Positions 1 through 11,525 are shown, counted from the stretch's first letter. The stretch: 64,000 nt of DNA from Daucus carota subsp. sativus (GCF_001625215.2 NC_030388.2:18164058-18228057), one strand, 5' to 3'. The notes: a model not told the origin generated them from the sequence alone. Translations and numbers: made by a program.

Positions 1-173
1 TTCAAGTCTTATCCGCGGACTACTCATATATAATCTCTTTACCTGTTTTTTCAATAAAATGTTTTTGTGTGACACCATTTGGTATTCGATCAAGGAACAT
101 AACATGAGTACATGACACTCTTATCTTTTTATTCGATTTTTTGAAATTTCAGAATAATAAAAAAAAAAGGAGT

Positions 174-354
174 AGTGCTACCTACACAAAATTGGGTACA
201 AAATTTTGCACAAAATGATGTGGCAACTGAGGTGTGAAGTTTTAATTGGTACTATTAATGAATATACAGGGGACTATTTCAATCAAAAGTAGACACATAC
301 TCATTATACTCATTATGTGAATGTTTTTGTATCCAATTATGTACCTCTAGCATT
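174..354. mobile_element. Small degenerate MITE-like inverted-repeat element
   Basis: The left arm (AGTGCTACCTACACAAAATT) and the reverse complement of the right arm (AATGCTAGAGGTACATAATT) are clearly related over about 45 bp. Both go on to share a GGRTACAAAA block and an ACA[AT]AATGA block. No target-site duplication was resolved, so the superfamily is unknown. The flanking bases 1-173 and 355-760 are AT-rich with nothing recognised. Confidence 0.4.
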
Positions 355-769
355 TTCCAAAAAAAATAGACACATGCAAGATTGTTCAAAACATTGGGCA
401 AATAAACAGAAACCAAGAAGCTGGCTTGAAGGATATAGAGGTTGTTTGAGTAAGTTTAATAAAAATAACTTTTTGTTTAAAGTAGAAAAGTAGATTAGAA
501 TCGAGACAAATTAATAAAACATTTAAAAAAAAAAGTAAAAGTTCCGAGAAAAAACGTAGCGTTATCAACTTCTCTTCGCTTAGACAATCGGACACATAAC
601 AGAGTTGGTGGTAGTAAATCATAAGTCAATTGTGTTATAGCACATCAATCGCATACAGTATAGTGATATGTCCAGTACCGAATATAACACGGCCAAACAT
701 TTAGCCATCCTAGTACAATCATGAGAAAACAGAGTATAACGAAAGTAAACTAAATTTGTGACCTCTCGC

Positions 770-845
770 ATGTCTTTGAAGCTAAGCAACTAAGTATTCC
801 GACACAAGCATCCCGAATGTCGGAGGTTCGAATCCCACTGTACGC
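770..845 (+). repeat. tRNA-like/SINE-like relic with pol III B-box
   Basis: An exact B-box, GGTTCGAATCC, lies at 825-835. A weak A-box-like stretch (AGCTAAGCAACT) lies about 40 bp upstream, which is tRNA-like spacing. A 7-bp stem (TCCGACA/TGTCGGA) lies between them. The acceptor and T stems do not pair properly, so this is not a functional tRNA. A SINE head or decayed tRNA is more likely. Confidence 0.35.
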
Positions 846-901
846 TATTTTTGTCTGTCCTCGTTAGCATGCCTTGAATCTACTTGATTCTCTAAATTTC
901 G

Positions 902-1183
902 TCAAGGTGGCTGTTGGAACATAGCGGCCTTGTGTCCCCGGTGGCTGGGAGCCGACGGTGGTGGCTTCCGGCCTTTAACCAGCATGGGAAGGAGGTTTTG
1001 GCCCGCATTATGAACCTCCGGTGCAGTACTCAACAAATCTAAACTTGAACTTGTTTCGAGGTTTTGTGGGCTAGGAATCATTCGAGATGAAGATAGGATG
1101 ATATGTAGGTTTAAGAGTATGATGAAGAATAATATTTTGGTGTTTAAGGTGGCTTTATGGGGTGGTTTAGTGAAGAGAGACAT
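902..1183 (-). CDS. IDA/PIP-type secreted signalling peptide precursor
   Basis: This single-exon gene encodes a 93-aa precursor. Residues about 12-33 are a basic stretch followed by a hydrophobic run (KILFFIILLNLHIILSSS), a clear secretion signal. The middle is variable and Ser/Pro-rich. Near the C-terminus lies KGRKPPPSAPSHRGHK, which aligns with the IDA core (LPKGVPIPPSAPSKRHN) and partly with PIP cores (SGPSxxGxGH). Members of these families are cleaved in the apoplast and sensed by leucine-rich-repeat receptor kinases in abscission, root branching or immunity. Oddities are an Arg-Gly-His in place of Arg-His-Asn and about ten residues after the core. By position beside the DUF641 and SEC61 genes it may correspond to Arabidopsis At1g29290, listed as CEP14, so the family label is unsettled. 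The start codon precedes the signal peptide directly. Confidence 0.72.
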   Translation of the reverse strand: MSLFTKPPHKATLNTKILFFIILLNLHIILSSSRMIPSPQNLETSSSLDLLSTAPEVHNAGQNLLPMLVKGRKPPPSAPSHRGHKAAMFQQPP

Positions 1184-1279
1184 GTATATTTGAAGCTGGA
1201 CTAGAGGAGATTGGTTTGATATATAGGGTTAGAATGTGGAGAAATGGAATGAGAGAGGAGGAAAAGTGGAGTTGATCAC

Positions 1280-1287
1280 TATATATT
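1280..1287 (-). promoter_or_regulatory. Candidate TATA box of the peptide gene
   Basis: On the minus strand this reads TATATAG about 97 bp before the peptide ATG, giving a plausible 5'UTR of about 65 nt. A second TATA-like run at 1219-1226 lies too close to the ATG. Confidence 0.35.
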
Positions 1288-2558
1288 GCATGCGGGCTTG
1301 GCCTACATAAGCACGGATTTAGTGGATGCAATTATCTTTAGGATCACTAATGGTATTTTAATTGTTTTTAGAAAGTTGATTACAGCTTTTGAGCTTGATT
1401 GTTCCTGCTTGTTAGTCAATGTGTGATTAAAGGTTTACCAACAAACTCAATTCGATAAGAACGACCAACGACCTTTTATGTATTTTAGCAGGCTGAATTC
1501 AAAGTTTGCTTAAATTGATCGTTGGGAAACAGAGTAACGTTACGTACCTCGAATTTAGTCTGAGTTTTTTTTTTCCCGAATAGCATGACAGACAAATGAC
1601 TGATTTTAATTGGATGATTTATGTGCATATATGAGATCTCATTATTATTATTAATGTAATTTGAACCAACTAATATTACTAATTAAGATTTGGAAAAAAA
1701 AGTTGAAAATAATTTTTAAGATACCTAACATATAATATATGTAAAAATTTCACTTATTTTCACAAAAAAAATTCTAGTTGTGCACTCCTACAAAGGATAA
1801 TCTAAATCATCAAAATACTTGTAAAGCCTGCTCCAGTTTATGTTCTTCGTTCCGAATCTTATGTATCAAGCCTGCTCCAGTTTATGTTCTTTGTTCCGTA
1901 TCTTATGTATAAGGTCATCAGAATACTTGTTAAGTCCATCCTAATTTAAATTCCTAGTTCCGTCCCCGAATACGTGTTAGTTACAAAACAAGGACAATTC
2001 ATGCTTCAGATGGGCCAATATAAGTCAGATTCTTTGAGTCATTTGTTCCAATTCTTGACCATTTCTTATGTTTTAAACTTTAAATAGCACCACTTATTGT
2101 TCAATGAGTTACTGAGAAGATATGTGATAGCAAGTGCACATGAAATACATGGGCTCAAGATTAAATGGAACAACTGCAAGACTGCATGACCTGTAACAAT
2201 CTGATAAGATAACAGAAGCATTAGTTGCTAGTACAAGTGTTTCTTTTTCATAACTGAGATTGCATTCCCACTGTTATTATTTGGAGCATATGTTATGTCA
2301 GCAGAAGTTCGGGATTAAAATCTTCATCTATGTTGAAGTTCTGCGAATTTTGTTCGGGAAAATGTTTTTATTCTCACTTTCCATTGTTCTACTAGATCTT
2401 AACAAGTCTACAGCAAAAACAACAAAAACAAAGCCAGAGAACCTTGCTTTTCAAAAAAAAAAAAAAAACCAGAGAACCTTGTTGTACCTTTCTTAAGGTT
2501 CTCTTCAAAATATCCAATGCTTCTGCATAATTTATACTTCACAAAATAAAATGTGCAC
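1288..2558. other. Intergenic region with a local 45-bp duplication
   Basis: AT-rich spacer between the peptide gene and the 3' end of the DUF641 gene. The only structure seen is an imperfect tandem repeat at 1823-1910 (two units, each starting with AAGCCTGCTCCAGTTTATG) and a decayed third unit near 1930. No gene is supported. Confidence 0.5.
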
Positions 2559-3857
2559 TTAAATTTTCGCTGCAGCTAGATAAATCTTACTTTGAACCAC
2601 CATCTTTCCAATCTTGAACCCCGGAACCACCATGAATCCCACGGTAACCTCATCATTTCCAGCCAAAAACACTTCACTAGTCACACTCACCATGTACATT
2701 TCCGAAAACATGCAGTTCTTCTTCACTTCAAAAACACTCACTTCTTGATTATATGTGAATGCTAAACAATGTAAAATCCACACCCTTCTAGCCATTTCAG
2801 CAAAAACTGCAAAGAATGTAGTTTCAGGGCACCCCCAAGAATTCACAAGCTTTCTCTGATTCAGATTTCCATAAAATGAAGCTTCCATTTTTGGGTGAAT
2901 TAATTGAAGATACTTTGATCTGGTGAACTTTCCGAATGAAGAATTGGGATACTGATTAAAAAAATGAGTTGCATTTGCTGATTTTAGTTTCGTAAATTGA
3001 TCAATGTAGTATGGTATACACTGACCATTTTGTAGAGAAAAGCCAGGAGTGTCGAAATTTTTGAACATTTCTTGACATACAAATGATTCGAAAGCAAACC
3101 ATTTTTGTGTTCTGTTTGAGAATTGAAAATTGGGTTGTATTGCATTCACTGCAATATCAATGTCCCACTTAGCAATCTCCATTCGATTCACTAAAATATT
3201 GATGAACTCTCTCACTGATTTCATTGCATACTGGAGAACCAAAATGAAATCTCTAGGGTTGGAAGAAGAAGACAATACAATATTATCAAGAATTGAAAAA
3301 CGCCCACCTGAATTTAGTCTTTGTGCATGTGCCTTGTTGATCAAAGTCGTTTCTCGAAGATTCTCTTGAAGAGCTGACAATTCTTCTTTTTTGACCTCAA
3401 TCTGTGCTTCCAAGTTCTTGATTGTGATCTCATACATCTTCATATGAGAATGTTGTTCTTGGATTTCTGTAAGTAAAAAAGTGACATGGGGTGGTGATGA
3501 TTTTATTTGTTTTTTCAAGAAGCTATTCTTTACTTCTGAAAGTGTTCTTAATTCATCTACTACAACTTGGTCTGCAGATTGGATGGCCTCAATGTTGTGG
3601 TTCGAAAACTGGGCCATTTGTAACTCAGCATAAGAAGCTTTGATAGTTGAAATGGTGGCAAAAAGTTTTGATACAAAAGCTTGCATGGCTGCTCTCTTTC
3701 TCGATTCTGATTCATCACAATCTCCGCGTTTCTTTTGTGGGATGATCAAGCAAAAGCTATTGTTTGAGAGGTTTTTTTTGGCTGACTTGAAATTGATAGC
3801 TTCATAAACTGTTTTGGTAAATTTGGTTATAGCAGTGGGTTTGTTTGATGCCTCCAT
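2559..3857 (-). CDS. DUF641 family protein (GIL1/UNE1-type)
   Basis: An uninterrupted 432-aa reading frame. The N-terminal half carries the DUF641 signature: AMQAFVSKLFATISTIKASY around residues 57-77, the AELQMAQFSNHN region, then AIQSADQVVVDELRTLSEVK. A long heptad-rich coiled coil follows (about residues 130-175). The C-terminal half is the conserved GIL1-like region, with FESFVCQEMF, Pro/Gly-rich joints and CPETTFFAVFAEMARRVW. Plant members include GIL1 (hypocotyl gravitropism in light) and UNE1 (embryo-sac fertilisation); their biochemistry is poorly known and they probably act as coiled-coil adaptors. Length fits the 400-560 aa range of the family. No introns are seen. Position next to SEC61 alpha matches the Arabidopsis UNE1 neighbourhood as I remember it, so UNE1-like is the preferred guess. 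Confidence 0.88.
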   Translation of the reverse strand: MEASNKPTAITKFTKTVYEAINFKSAKKNLSNNSFCLIIPQKKRGDCDESESRKRAAMQAFVSKLFATISTIKASYAELQMAQFSNHNIEAIQSADQVVVDELRTLSEVKNSFLKKQIKSSPPHVTFLLTEIQEQHSHMKMYEITIKNLEAQIEVKKEELSALQENLRETTLINKAHAQRLNSGGRFSILDNIVLSSSSNPRDFILVLQYAMKSVREFINILVNRMEIAKWDIDIAVNAIQPNFQFSNRTQKWFAFESFVCQEMFKNFDTPGFSLQNGQCIPYYIDQFTKLKSANATHFFNQYPNSSFGKFTRSKYLQLIHPKMEASFYGNLNQRKLVNSWGCPETTFFAVFAEMARRVWILHCLAFTYNQEVSVFEVKKNCMFSEMYMVSVTSEVFLAGNDEVTVGFMVVPGFKIGKMVVQSKIYLAAAKI

Positions 3858-3917
3858 GAGGTTTTGGAAGTGAAAGAAGGGGTTTTTTTTTTTTGCTGAA
3901 TGTGAAAGGGGTTTTGT

Positions 3918-3925
3918 TATTTATA
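3918..3925 (-). promoter_or_regulatory. TATA box of the DUF641 gene
   Basis: A consensus TATAAATA on the minus strand lies about 61 bp before the ATG at 3857, implying a short 5'UTR of about 30 nt. Confidence 0.5.
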
Positions 3926-3929
3926 AGAT

Positions 3930-5263
3930 ATGAATAAGAATATCAAAGATGTTAAGTTATTAATTGAATTCAAACAGCAGAGTAAACCTAAAGCAGGATT
4001 AATAGCAATGAACATTGATTCAAATAGTTGATACTTGATATGCTGGAGCTCTAAATGTGAAATACAAAAGATAATACAAGTATTGAACAAACACACAATA
4101 ATTTCTATAGGCATCATTAGTAGTTGTAATTAGTGACACTAATTTACTCTGATTATCTTCTTACTGATCTTTGATGAACTTTTACGTTTTCTGTTTAGTG
4201 CTATAATTAGTCTACTTCCATCTAAAAATTCCGCTGATCGAATCTGCAATTTACTGAACTCTTGTCTGTGTAACTATGAGTACCATACATTGCTAACCTG
4301 GCTGTCTGTGTAGCTATGAGTACTAAACATTGCAAACCTGGATGCTTATTGATGTCTCATTATAAGCTAAATGAAACAATTATAATAACTGTGGTTGAAA
4401 TTCACCTTCATTCATCTCTCTCCAGCATATTGATATCTCATTATAAGCTAAATGAAATTTATAATAACTGAACAGAAATGATAGATATGAAGGTATACTT
4501 GGTTCAAGACAGATACATTTCATTGGTGCTGTTTTGTCATCATCAGAGGATTGCCAGTGGCAATATTTTCTGTTCCAATTATTTTTAACGTTGTTTCACT
4601 GCATTCGAAAGAATAGCTAATCATTTCTGCTATATGCACATTATATGATCATATCTTTTTTGGTCCCGGGGGCATATCCCAGGAGGGCTTATCTTATATA
4701 CATTGGGGGACGGAACGCGGCACGGACTTTAATGCTCCTGTAAAGTATAGCTTTATAACTTATTTTTAAGATTTTTCTTTTCTAAATAAAAGTTTGAATG
4801 TTATATTTTTATTCAGAGAAAGAAAATTTCAAAAATAAATTATAAAACTATATTTTATAAGAGCATTGAAATGCGTATCGAACAGTGAAAAAGAAACGTA
4901 TGGAATTAAATGAGACAGAGGGAGTATAGTTTTATAGCCCTACGGTTATAAAACTATATGCCAAACTATATGCCGAGAGCAGGACCCAATTTTCTTACCT
5001 CAAGAAAAGAAGCCTGGAAATTATATATGTATAGATGTCAACCTCTGTAAACTCTGCATTGTATAATAAGCCAGAGAACCTGTAGAAACCTACAAACTGA
5101 CCAAGATGCTTGTGTATACAAAATTTGTTTCAAACCCCATAATTGATTCGGAGATACATATGCCAAGATGATCTCCCCATACAATTAAAAAGGTAAATGA
5201 TCATTTGTAAAGCAGAAAAGAACCATAATGCAGTGGTAATGCTGGGAAAGTAACTAATTAAAA
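3930..5263. other. Intergenic region with short duplications
   Basis: No gene is supported. Two local duplications are visible: GTCTGTGTARCTATGAGTAC at about 4265 and 4304, and ATTGATRTCTCATTATAAGC at about 4350 and 4428. A decayed Stowaway-like element lies at about 4680-4924. The 3'UTR of the first SEC61 alpha gene should reach into about 5264-5492. Confidence 0.5.
4680..4924. mobile_element. Decayed Stowaway-type MITE
   Basis: The right end is GACAGAGGGAG followed by TA, the reverse of the Stowaway terminus CTCCCTCYGTC. The internal sequence (TATAAGAGCATTGAAATGCGT and the mirrored GAACGCGGCACGGACTTTAA) matches the better-preserved copies at 44779 and 45241. The left terminus is eroded. 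Confidence 0.6.
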
Positions 5264-5492
5264 CAAATCTCTTTACTGAATCTGTATGTTTCTCCTAACA
5301 TTTAAAATTTTTAAGAAAAGTATTACAGCTAGAATTGTCAGTGCTGTCCAAGGATTTGACAATGCCACATTTTCGATTGTTGATCCGCAGAATGTTACAA
5401 CATGTGTACCAAAACAGTCAACCTCTCAGCTCAACAGAAAGTAACCTAGACCCTACCTGGGCCAACTAATATCAAAACCATCAACTAGACAC

Positions 5493-8031
5493 TTAAAAGC
5501 CAAACAAACCTAGTTCACTGGCTTTCTCCTTCTCAAATGTCTCGAAGTACTGATATATAATTGTAACTGCAAGCAAAATCCCAGTTCCAGAGCCAATAGC
5601 TCCCATGAAGTCGGCCAGGACAGTCAATGCACCAATACAGATACCTCCAAAGGCAGCTGCAGTGGGAATGTAGCGGTTGAGCTCCTTTTGCAGATTTGAA
5701 TCACGATGGCCAGGCATCACCATTTGTTGCTCCTACACAATTATCAAGAGGATCGAGATATATCAATATAAGATTGAGCAAGATACATGTGAAAATGAGG
5801 ATTGATGGCACTGAACACAGTATGCTTCAGTCATATACGTTAACATGATTTGTTTCCTGAAATAACCCTACCATTTCATGAAGACCTGCATACACTATAC
5901 TAAAGAATACCAAACGCTTCGATTTAAAAGCTATACCCTTAAATGGTCAAACGACTAGTAGTTCACTTGAAAAACTCTAAACTTAATGTAAATCTAATGG
6001 TACCCTCAAGATTACAGTCTATAGAAAAACAGACACAAATCAGTCATATTTTCAAACTCAAAACAGTACAAAACTGTCCAAATCATTTAACAAACTGCTA
6101 ATACTATGTGTAGAATCAGAAAATTTTGTATATGTAACGCCTACAGACTATTTACTCTCTTTTAAGAACTTGCATGGCTTTAATTAAAAAGCCATATAAA
6201 CTAGAATGCAACAAAGACCTTTCAAGATACAAGATGTATACTATTTTCTCATCTAAGAATACCTTTAGCTGCTTAGCAACATCTCTTGCAGAAGATCCTG
6301 AAACCTCAATCCATGTTTTGGAGAAAAGTGCGCATGCTGACAGCATGAACACAATATAGAAAAGAGCATGGAAAGGATTGGCTGCCATATCCGCTAAGCT
6401 GATAGGACCAGGATAAGGGGTCATTAATATAAATACCAACAGAACCAATTGACATTACTTAAAGGAAAGACTGAAAAGGCCTTTAATACCTTGATGGTGC
6501 AGTCACATAATAAGCAAGACCGCCAACTGGGACAGATTGACCTGAATATTCAGATTCTTGCCACTTGCCCAATAAATTGACCAAGAAATTGCCACTATAC
6601 TTCCTGTACAGCAACTGTTGAAAGGATAAAAAGACAATTTAATACGGTTCTGTTATTGTTGTTCCACACACCACTATTTCACTCAAAAATGTAAGCCCCA
6701 TTACCTGTGAGATGAAATAAAGGTTGGACACAAGTGCAGATTGAAGAATAATTGGCATGTTAGAAGTGTAGAATAGCTTAATGGGGTAGGATCCTTGTTG
6801 TCCACGAGCATTCTTTGATCTGACAGGCAAAACCACACGGAAGCCTTGGAAGTAGATCACAATGAGGAAGATCAAAACAGTGGCAAGAAGATTTGTCACA
6901 TTCGGCAGATTCTGCCGATAAAAAGCTTCCCGAAGAGCTCGAACTTTGTCCGTCCTTGTTATTAGCAAATGGAACAAAGCGATGACTGCACCTTCAAATT
7001 CAGCACCACGCCCGCTGTTGATAGTTGTAGGGCTAAATGCTTTCCAGATAATACTTTCACTGCAAGTTAAAATAAACAAATTTTATATAACAATCAGGAA
7101 TAAAGCTGGCCCAACAATCAAATTAGAATCAGTATCAATGACAAACCAGATATTGGTAGCTATGAACAAAGATATTCCAGATCCAAGACCATATCCCTTC
7201 TGAAGCAGCTCGTCTAAGCATATCACAATGATACCAGCAAAGCACAGCTGAACGATAATAAGAATAGCATTACCAACACCAAGCTGACCGACACTCCCAT
7301 ACATTCCGGAAAGAACATATGCAACAGCCTCACCAACAGCAATCAGGATGCCAAGCAGCTTCTGAGCGCCATTTCTAATAAAAACAGTAAAGTCAAGAAG
7401 AAAAATATAAGTAAAACTAAAGCAGTTGATCATGTAATTACATGTCAATGACTGTTAATATTCAGTTCTAGAATTTTGACATGAACACATATTCTCTACA
7501 AAGAGTTCCCTTATAAGAAGAAATAATGTAATCAGAGATTACATGCATGCAAGAATGTAAAATATAAAACTTCAATTGCAGCTACATGAGAATATATAAA
7601 ATCTGATCAACATAAAGGTTCCGAATAAGAAATCCATATTAATTGAAGTTATATTTACTCAGAAAAGTGTAGCAACAATGTACATACAAGAGTGCCCGAT
7701 CTTCGCGAACATTGTTATCCACTTCAATAATCTTAGACCCAGCCAATAGCTGCATCACAAGTCCCGAAGTGACAATTGGTGTGATCCCCAGCTCCATGAC
7801 TGTACCACGATTTGAGGCCAGAATAACACGCATCCAGTAGAAGGGGTCTGCTCCAGTGGTCGAATGAATTCCATACAACGGGAGTTGACTGCACACCAGA
7901 AAGATGAAAAGGGAGATCACAGTATAGATAACCTTCTCTCTGAAAGGAACTTTCCTGTCAGCACTCTGCACCTCTGGCAAGAAGGACAGAAATGGCCTAA
8001 CCAAATGCAGCACTCTAAAACCACCACCCAT
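5493..8031 (-). CDS. SEC61A: Protein transport protein Sec61 subunit alpha, copy 1
   Basis: This encodes the pore-forming subunit of the ER translocon (Sec61 alpha/beta/gamma), through which nascent secretory and membrane proteins pass. Coding exons on the minus strand are 7688-8031, 7147-7374, 6705-7059, 6490-6614, 6263-6398 and 5493-5732. All junctions are GT-AG and the frame is kept, giving 1428 nt and 475 aa, the same length as I recall for Arabidopsis SEC61 alpha. Recognisable pieces are the N-terminus [20 protein letters not shown], the plug/TM2 region ([20 protein letters not shown]), [20 protein letters not shown], the cytosolic loop with [20 protein letters not shown], and the C-terminus [13 protein letters not shown]. 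Ten membrane spans are expected for the family. A 5'UTR intron (8057-8828) precedes the ATG. The open stretches that run into introns are not coding. A second, protein-identical gene lies at 11880-14942. Confidence 0.97.
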
Positions 8032-8056
8032 GTTAACGAATCACAAAACTCTCAAC

Positions 8057-8828
8057 CTGGATACAACAAAGCAATGTGAGAAACATCATTATCAAACAAT
8101 TTTTATCAATGCATCCTACAAAAATTAATAAATACTTGCAACTTACATGCAAAATACAACCTAAAATTCAAACCAAGAAGCCTTTACAAAAAAAACCAAG
8201 GCACCCCGATTGCCACAATCACTACATAGTAACACTTATCTATATAAACTTTAGAAATCAAAGTATGAACCTCGCATATTTATTAACCATATAAAGGTTC
8301 ATACACAACTAATACCAAAGATACAGTGATATCCAGACCTTCAGGTGCGTGTGTTAGCAATCGCTTAAATAGACTCCGTATTTTCAATTCTTTAAACCAC
8401 CTAAGACCTAAATCAGTTCTGTCTGCATAACAACCATTAGTTCCAGTTCAAGCAATTTTAACGAGCTTAAAAAGAGCCGCCTCGATATCTAATTCCCGAT
8501 CATATCAACAACGACAAGTCAAACATATCAAATAAACTTGGCAATTCAATCTTTATATCACGAATACGATAACACACAATCATAATATCTTCTAGCTAAA
8601 CACATCTCCCAACAACACACGGTAACAATCAAAACGATAAAAACCACATATTTCTTAATAACTAAAACTAGATTAACAGATCCAAGACCTAACAACAACT
8701 CAATCACAAAACATATATAAAACAAAATATTCAGATCTAAATAAATAAATCAGAGATTATATAAATAATCAACACATAATGAAAAATCATACTGATTTGT
8801 GTGTGTGTAGAGAGAGATGAAGACTTAC
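8057..8828 (-). other. 5'UTR intron of SEC61 alpha copy 1
   Basis: The donor reads CTCT|GTAAGT near 8828 and the acceptor TTGTATCCAG|GTTGAG at 8057, 25 nt before the ATG. The same sites are preserved in the second copy (14968-15794). Leader introns are common in constitutively expressed plant genes and often raise expression, which is an inference here. Confidence 0.75.
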
Positions 8829-8948
8829 AGAGATAAAAGTGGTGGATCTGGTTATGGAGAGACGGAGATAATTATGTGTATGTATATTGTGTGTATAGGC
8901 TTTGGGGTGGATGGATCGGGTGAAATTGTGAATGCACAGGCGTAGTTG

Positions 8949-8955
8949 ATAAATA
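8949..8955 (-). promoter_or_regulatory. Candidate TATA element of SEC61 alpha copy 1
   Basis: The minus strand reads TATTTAT about 120 bp upstream of the 5'UTR donor site. The sequence around it is nearly identical in the second copy (about 15914-15920), so both genes probably kept the same core promoter. Confidence 0.3.
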
Positions 8956-9271
8956 CGACTTATTGAACTAGTCAACTAGTCAATGTACACGTGGACTGCT
9001 GCTTTGACACGAGCAAACCAATCAGGACATGCCATGTGGATGCTAATGTCTGATGTGGAATTCAACGGTTTTTTTTTTTTGCTAAATAAATTCACTACGG
9101 TTTTATCACTACGGAAGAAAAGAAAGGAACCAAAATTTGTTTCGGAGGGATATTTTTTGCCACCAAAGGTTTCCAAGTACAAAATCGATTCTATCTATAC
9201 TAATAAAAGCAGGACAACTTGTGCTAACAGAATTTATTCCCGTATTTTTTGTCATTCCTATACAAATAAGG

Positions 9272-9309
9272 TATATTATTATTATTATTATTGTTATTAT
9301 TATTATTTT
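9272..9309. repeat. ATT trinucleotide microsatellite
   Basis: A run of TTA/ATT triplets with one GTT interruption. It is not expanded at the matching place in duplicate unit B (about 16228), so it grew after duplication or was lost there. A short TA dinucleotide run follows at about 9415-9433. Confidence 0.8.
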
Positions 9310-9524
9310 TGAGAAGAGGTATATTATTATTTTTTGTTTTAATTTAATTAAATATTGTAATTTATTATTGATTTGATGTATTAAATTTATATTAGATTGT
9401 TTAAATATAAATTATATATATATATATATATTAAAAACTAATGAAAAAAATCAATACATTGTAGGGATTATAAACTAGTTAAAAGTAAAAAATTAAAGGG
9501 GAAAAAAAGTTGTTGTAATATTAG

Positions 9525-10689
9525 GATTCATTTGTTAAATCTTATATCTGGATGAGTTGAATTTAATGATTGGTTAATTTAAATATGGATGAATGCTGTT
9601 GTTTGTCATTTTTTCTAATTTATCAGGATGACTAGCTTATACCATCAATTACTATTAAATATATTATTTTATTAAATAATTGGTACTATTAATTTTTCAA
9701 ATAATTTTAAAATAAAATAAAAATATGATTGTTGGAATTTTTAATTTATTTTTATTTTTAAAATTAATATTACAAAAGAAATTTATTATAATATCGATGG
9801 GGAAAATAAAACTTAAATCATATAATGAAATTTTCTTACGTATTGTATCAAATGTTGATATACTTGAAATTCTATAAATAAATTTTAGGCGGCTAATATT
9901 TAGAAATAAACTATTTGTCTGGTAAATTTATCTAATTTAAAATTTAATATTTTTACAATAATGTAATACATTTTTTAAATATTTAATTTTAAAATATAAA
10001 TGTTAAATATTTTTGACAATTGGGCTCATTAACATATATTTAAAATAAGTATTCTTAAATTTCAAAATCTTTAACACTTCAAATTTATAAAATAATTATA
10101 TATAAATATATAAAATAATTTAAAGAGATTATATATATTAGTATTATGGATAAGGAAGAAATTAGTCCATCTGGATGATTGAGGCGGAGGAATTAGCCTC
10201 TATTGTCCAATAGGTTTTCAGTATCATCCAGTTTAAATAGGAAATGTTATCTGTTATCAGATGAGGCTTTAGAGACCGTTTGGTTTGTTTCGGAGAAACA
10301 ACGGAATAGAATCCAGGAAAGGAAACGTGCAGAAATGAAAGGAATGATGCTGAATTATTTTACCAGTTTTGATCCTGAAACAGAATGAAAATTTGTGTGA
10401 TTAATTTTATATTCATTTTTTTAATAGTATATAATAAGATAATTTATTTACATTTTAATAAATTAATACAATTTATTGTTTAACGGTACTATTATTTTTT
10501 TGAAATAAATTAACATTTGAATATATCACAATTATATTTAATTTAAAAAACTAAATAATTTTTTTTTTAATTTTTAAAACATTTATACGATAATCTTTTA
10601 TTTTAATTGTTTAAAATATGAATTATAACTCAAAATAGAAAAAAAAGTGAGGAAAGAGAAATCAAATACCTAGATGGGGTGGGGAATGA
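9525..10689. other. AT-rich spacer between the SEC61 alpha duplicates
   Basis: Very AT-rich sequence outside the duplicated units. A GACCGTTTGGTTTG motif near 10275 resembles a Tourist MITE end, but no partner end was confirmed. No coding sequence is supported. Confidence 0.5.
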
Positions 10690-10697
10690 GGAATGAC

Positions 10698-11525
10698 TAG
10701 GGGTGAACATAAACCCGTTCAACCCGTTAACCCAATCCAAACCGACCTTTTTTCAGGCCGATTAACCCGACCCGTTCAAAACCGAAAAATAAATGGGTTA
10801 ATTTTTAAAAAACCCGATTAAGTTGGGTTGGGTCAGGGTTTTACAGATTTTAACCCTGAACTAACCCAACCCAACCCGATTATATATATACATATATATA
10901 ATATTTACATATCTATTTTACATTTTTTAGTTTATCTCAATCAATCTTTAACCTAAATTTGATTTATCTAGGGTGTGTCTATACATTTACAACAGCAATA
11001 TGAATAATTTTAAGTATCTCGATAACTATAAAAATGTAAATGATGACTTTTGGAAACTGAACATGGTTAATGATTTGTTAATGAACTGATATACACCTTA
11101 TAAATAAGAGTTCATAACTGAGTGTGTGTATACAACAATTTTCTATTATTTCATCATTGTTCAAATGTTTCACCAATGCAGTAGGCTTCCCTCTTCGATC
11201 AAAAACTTACACATCGACTGATATTGATGAATGATTCATAGAAACTGATGAGTAACTATAAATATGTATGCCGACTGTTACTAGCTACCGGTGTGCGAGT
11301 GAGTATTTTTTTTCCTGTCGCGATGAATGACTAAATTTTTATTTATTATGATTTTCGCAAGTTTAACCCAAACCAATCCGACCCAACCCGAATTAATTGG
11401 GTTGGGTAGGGTTGGGTTAGATAAATTTTTTTCAGTTAACGGGTTAAATTTTTATTAACCCGAACTAATTGGGTCGGGTCGTTTTTTTTCAAAAACCCGC
11501 CCAACCCAACCCATGTTCACCCCTA
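10698..11525. mobile_element. hAT-superfamily MITE with subterminal AACCCG repeats
   Basis: The terminal inverted repeats are TAGGGGTGAACAT and ATGTTCACCCCTA. They are flanked by a perfect 8-bp target-site duplication, GGAATGAC (10690-10697 and 11526-11533), diagnostic of hAT transposition. Inside each end are dense AACCCG/AACCCAACCC arrays in opposite orientation, probably transposase-binding sites. The 828 bp have no coding capacity, so it is non-autonomous. Confidence 0.93.

Larger units (their letters stand above)
5264..9524. repeat. Tandem duplication, unit A (SEC61 alpha copy 1)
   Basis: Homology with 11648-16445 begins at AAATCTCTTTACTGAATCTG and ends at GTTGTAATATTAG. It is high through exons, introns, 5'UTR intron, promoter and downstream AT-rich sequence. 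The units are separated by about 2.1 kb (9525-11647). The main size difference is the 0.53-kb foldback insertion in unit B. Confidence 0.95.

Noticed and set aside
386..622. Minus-strand open frame of 78 codons near the left edge
   Set aside because: Hydrophobic translation of AT-rich DNA with no family resemblance, gene signals or conserved motifs.
770..845. Functional tRNA gene
   Set aside because: B-box present, but acceptor and T stems do not pair and no coherent cloverleaf forms.
5493..8079. Several short frames extending SEC61 alpha exons into introns or on the opposite strand
   Set aside because: Clear GT-AG junctions reconstruct the full 475-aa protein. The extensions are intron read-through.
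9195..9470. Possible Helitron start (TCTATACTAATAAAAGC) in duplicate unit A
   Set aside because: A CTAG|T lies near 9473, but no hairpin precedes it and the start is not preserved in unit B.
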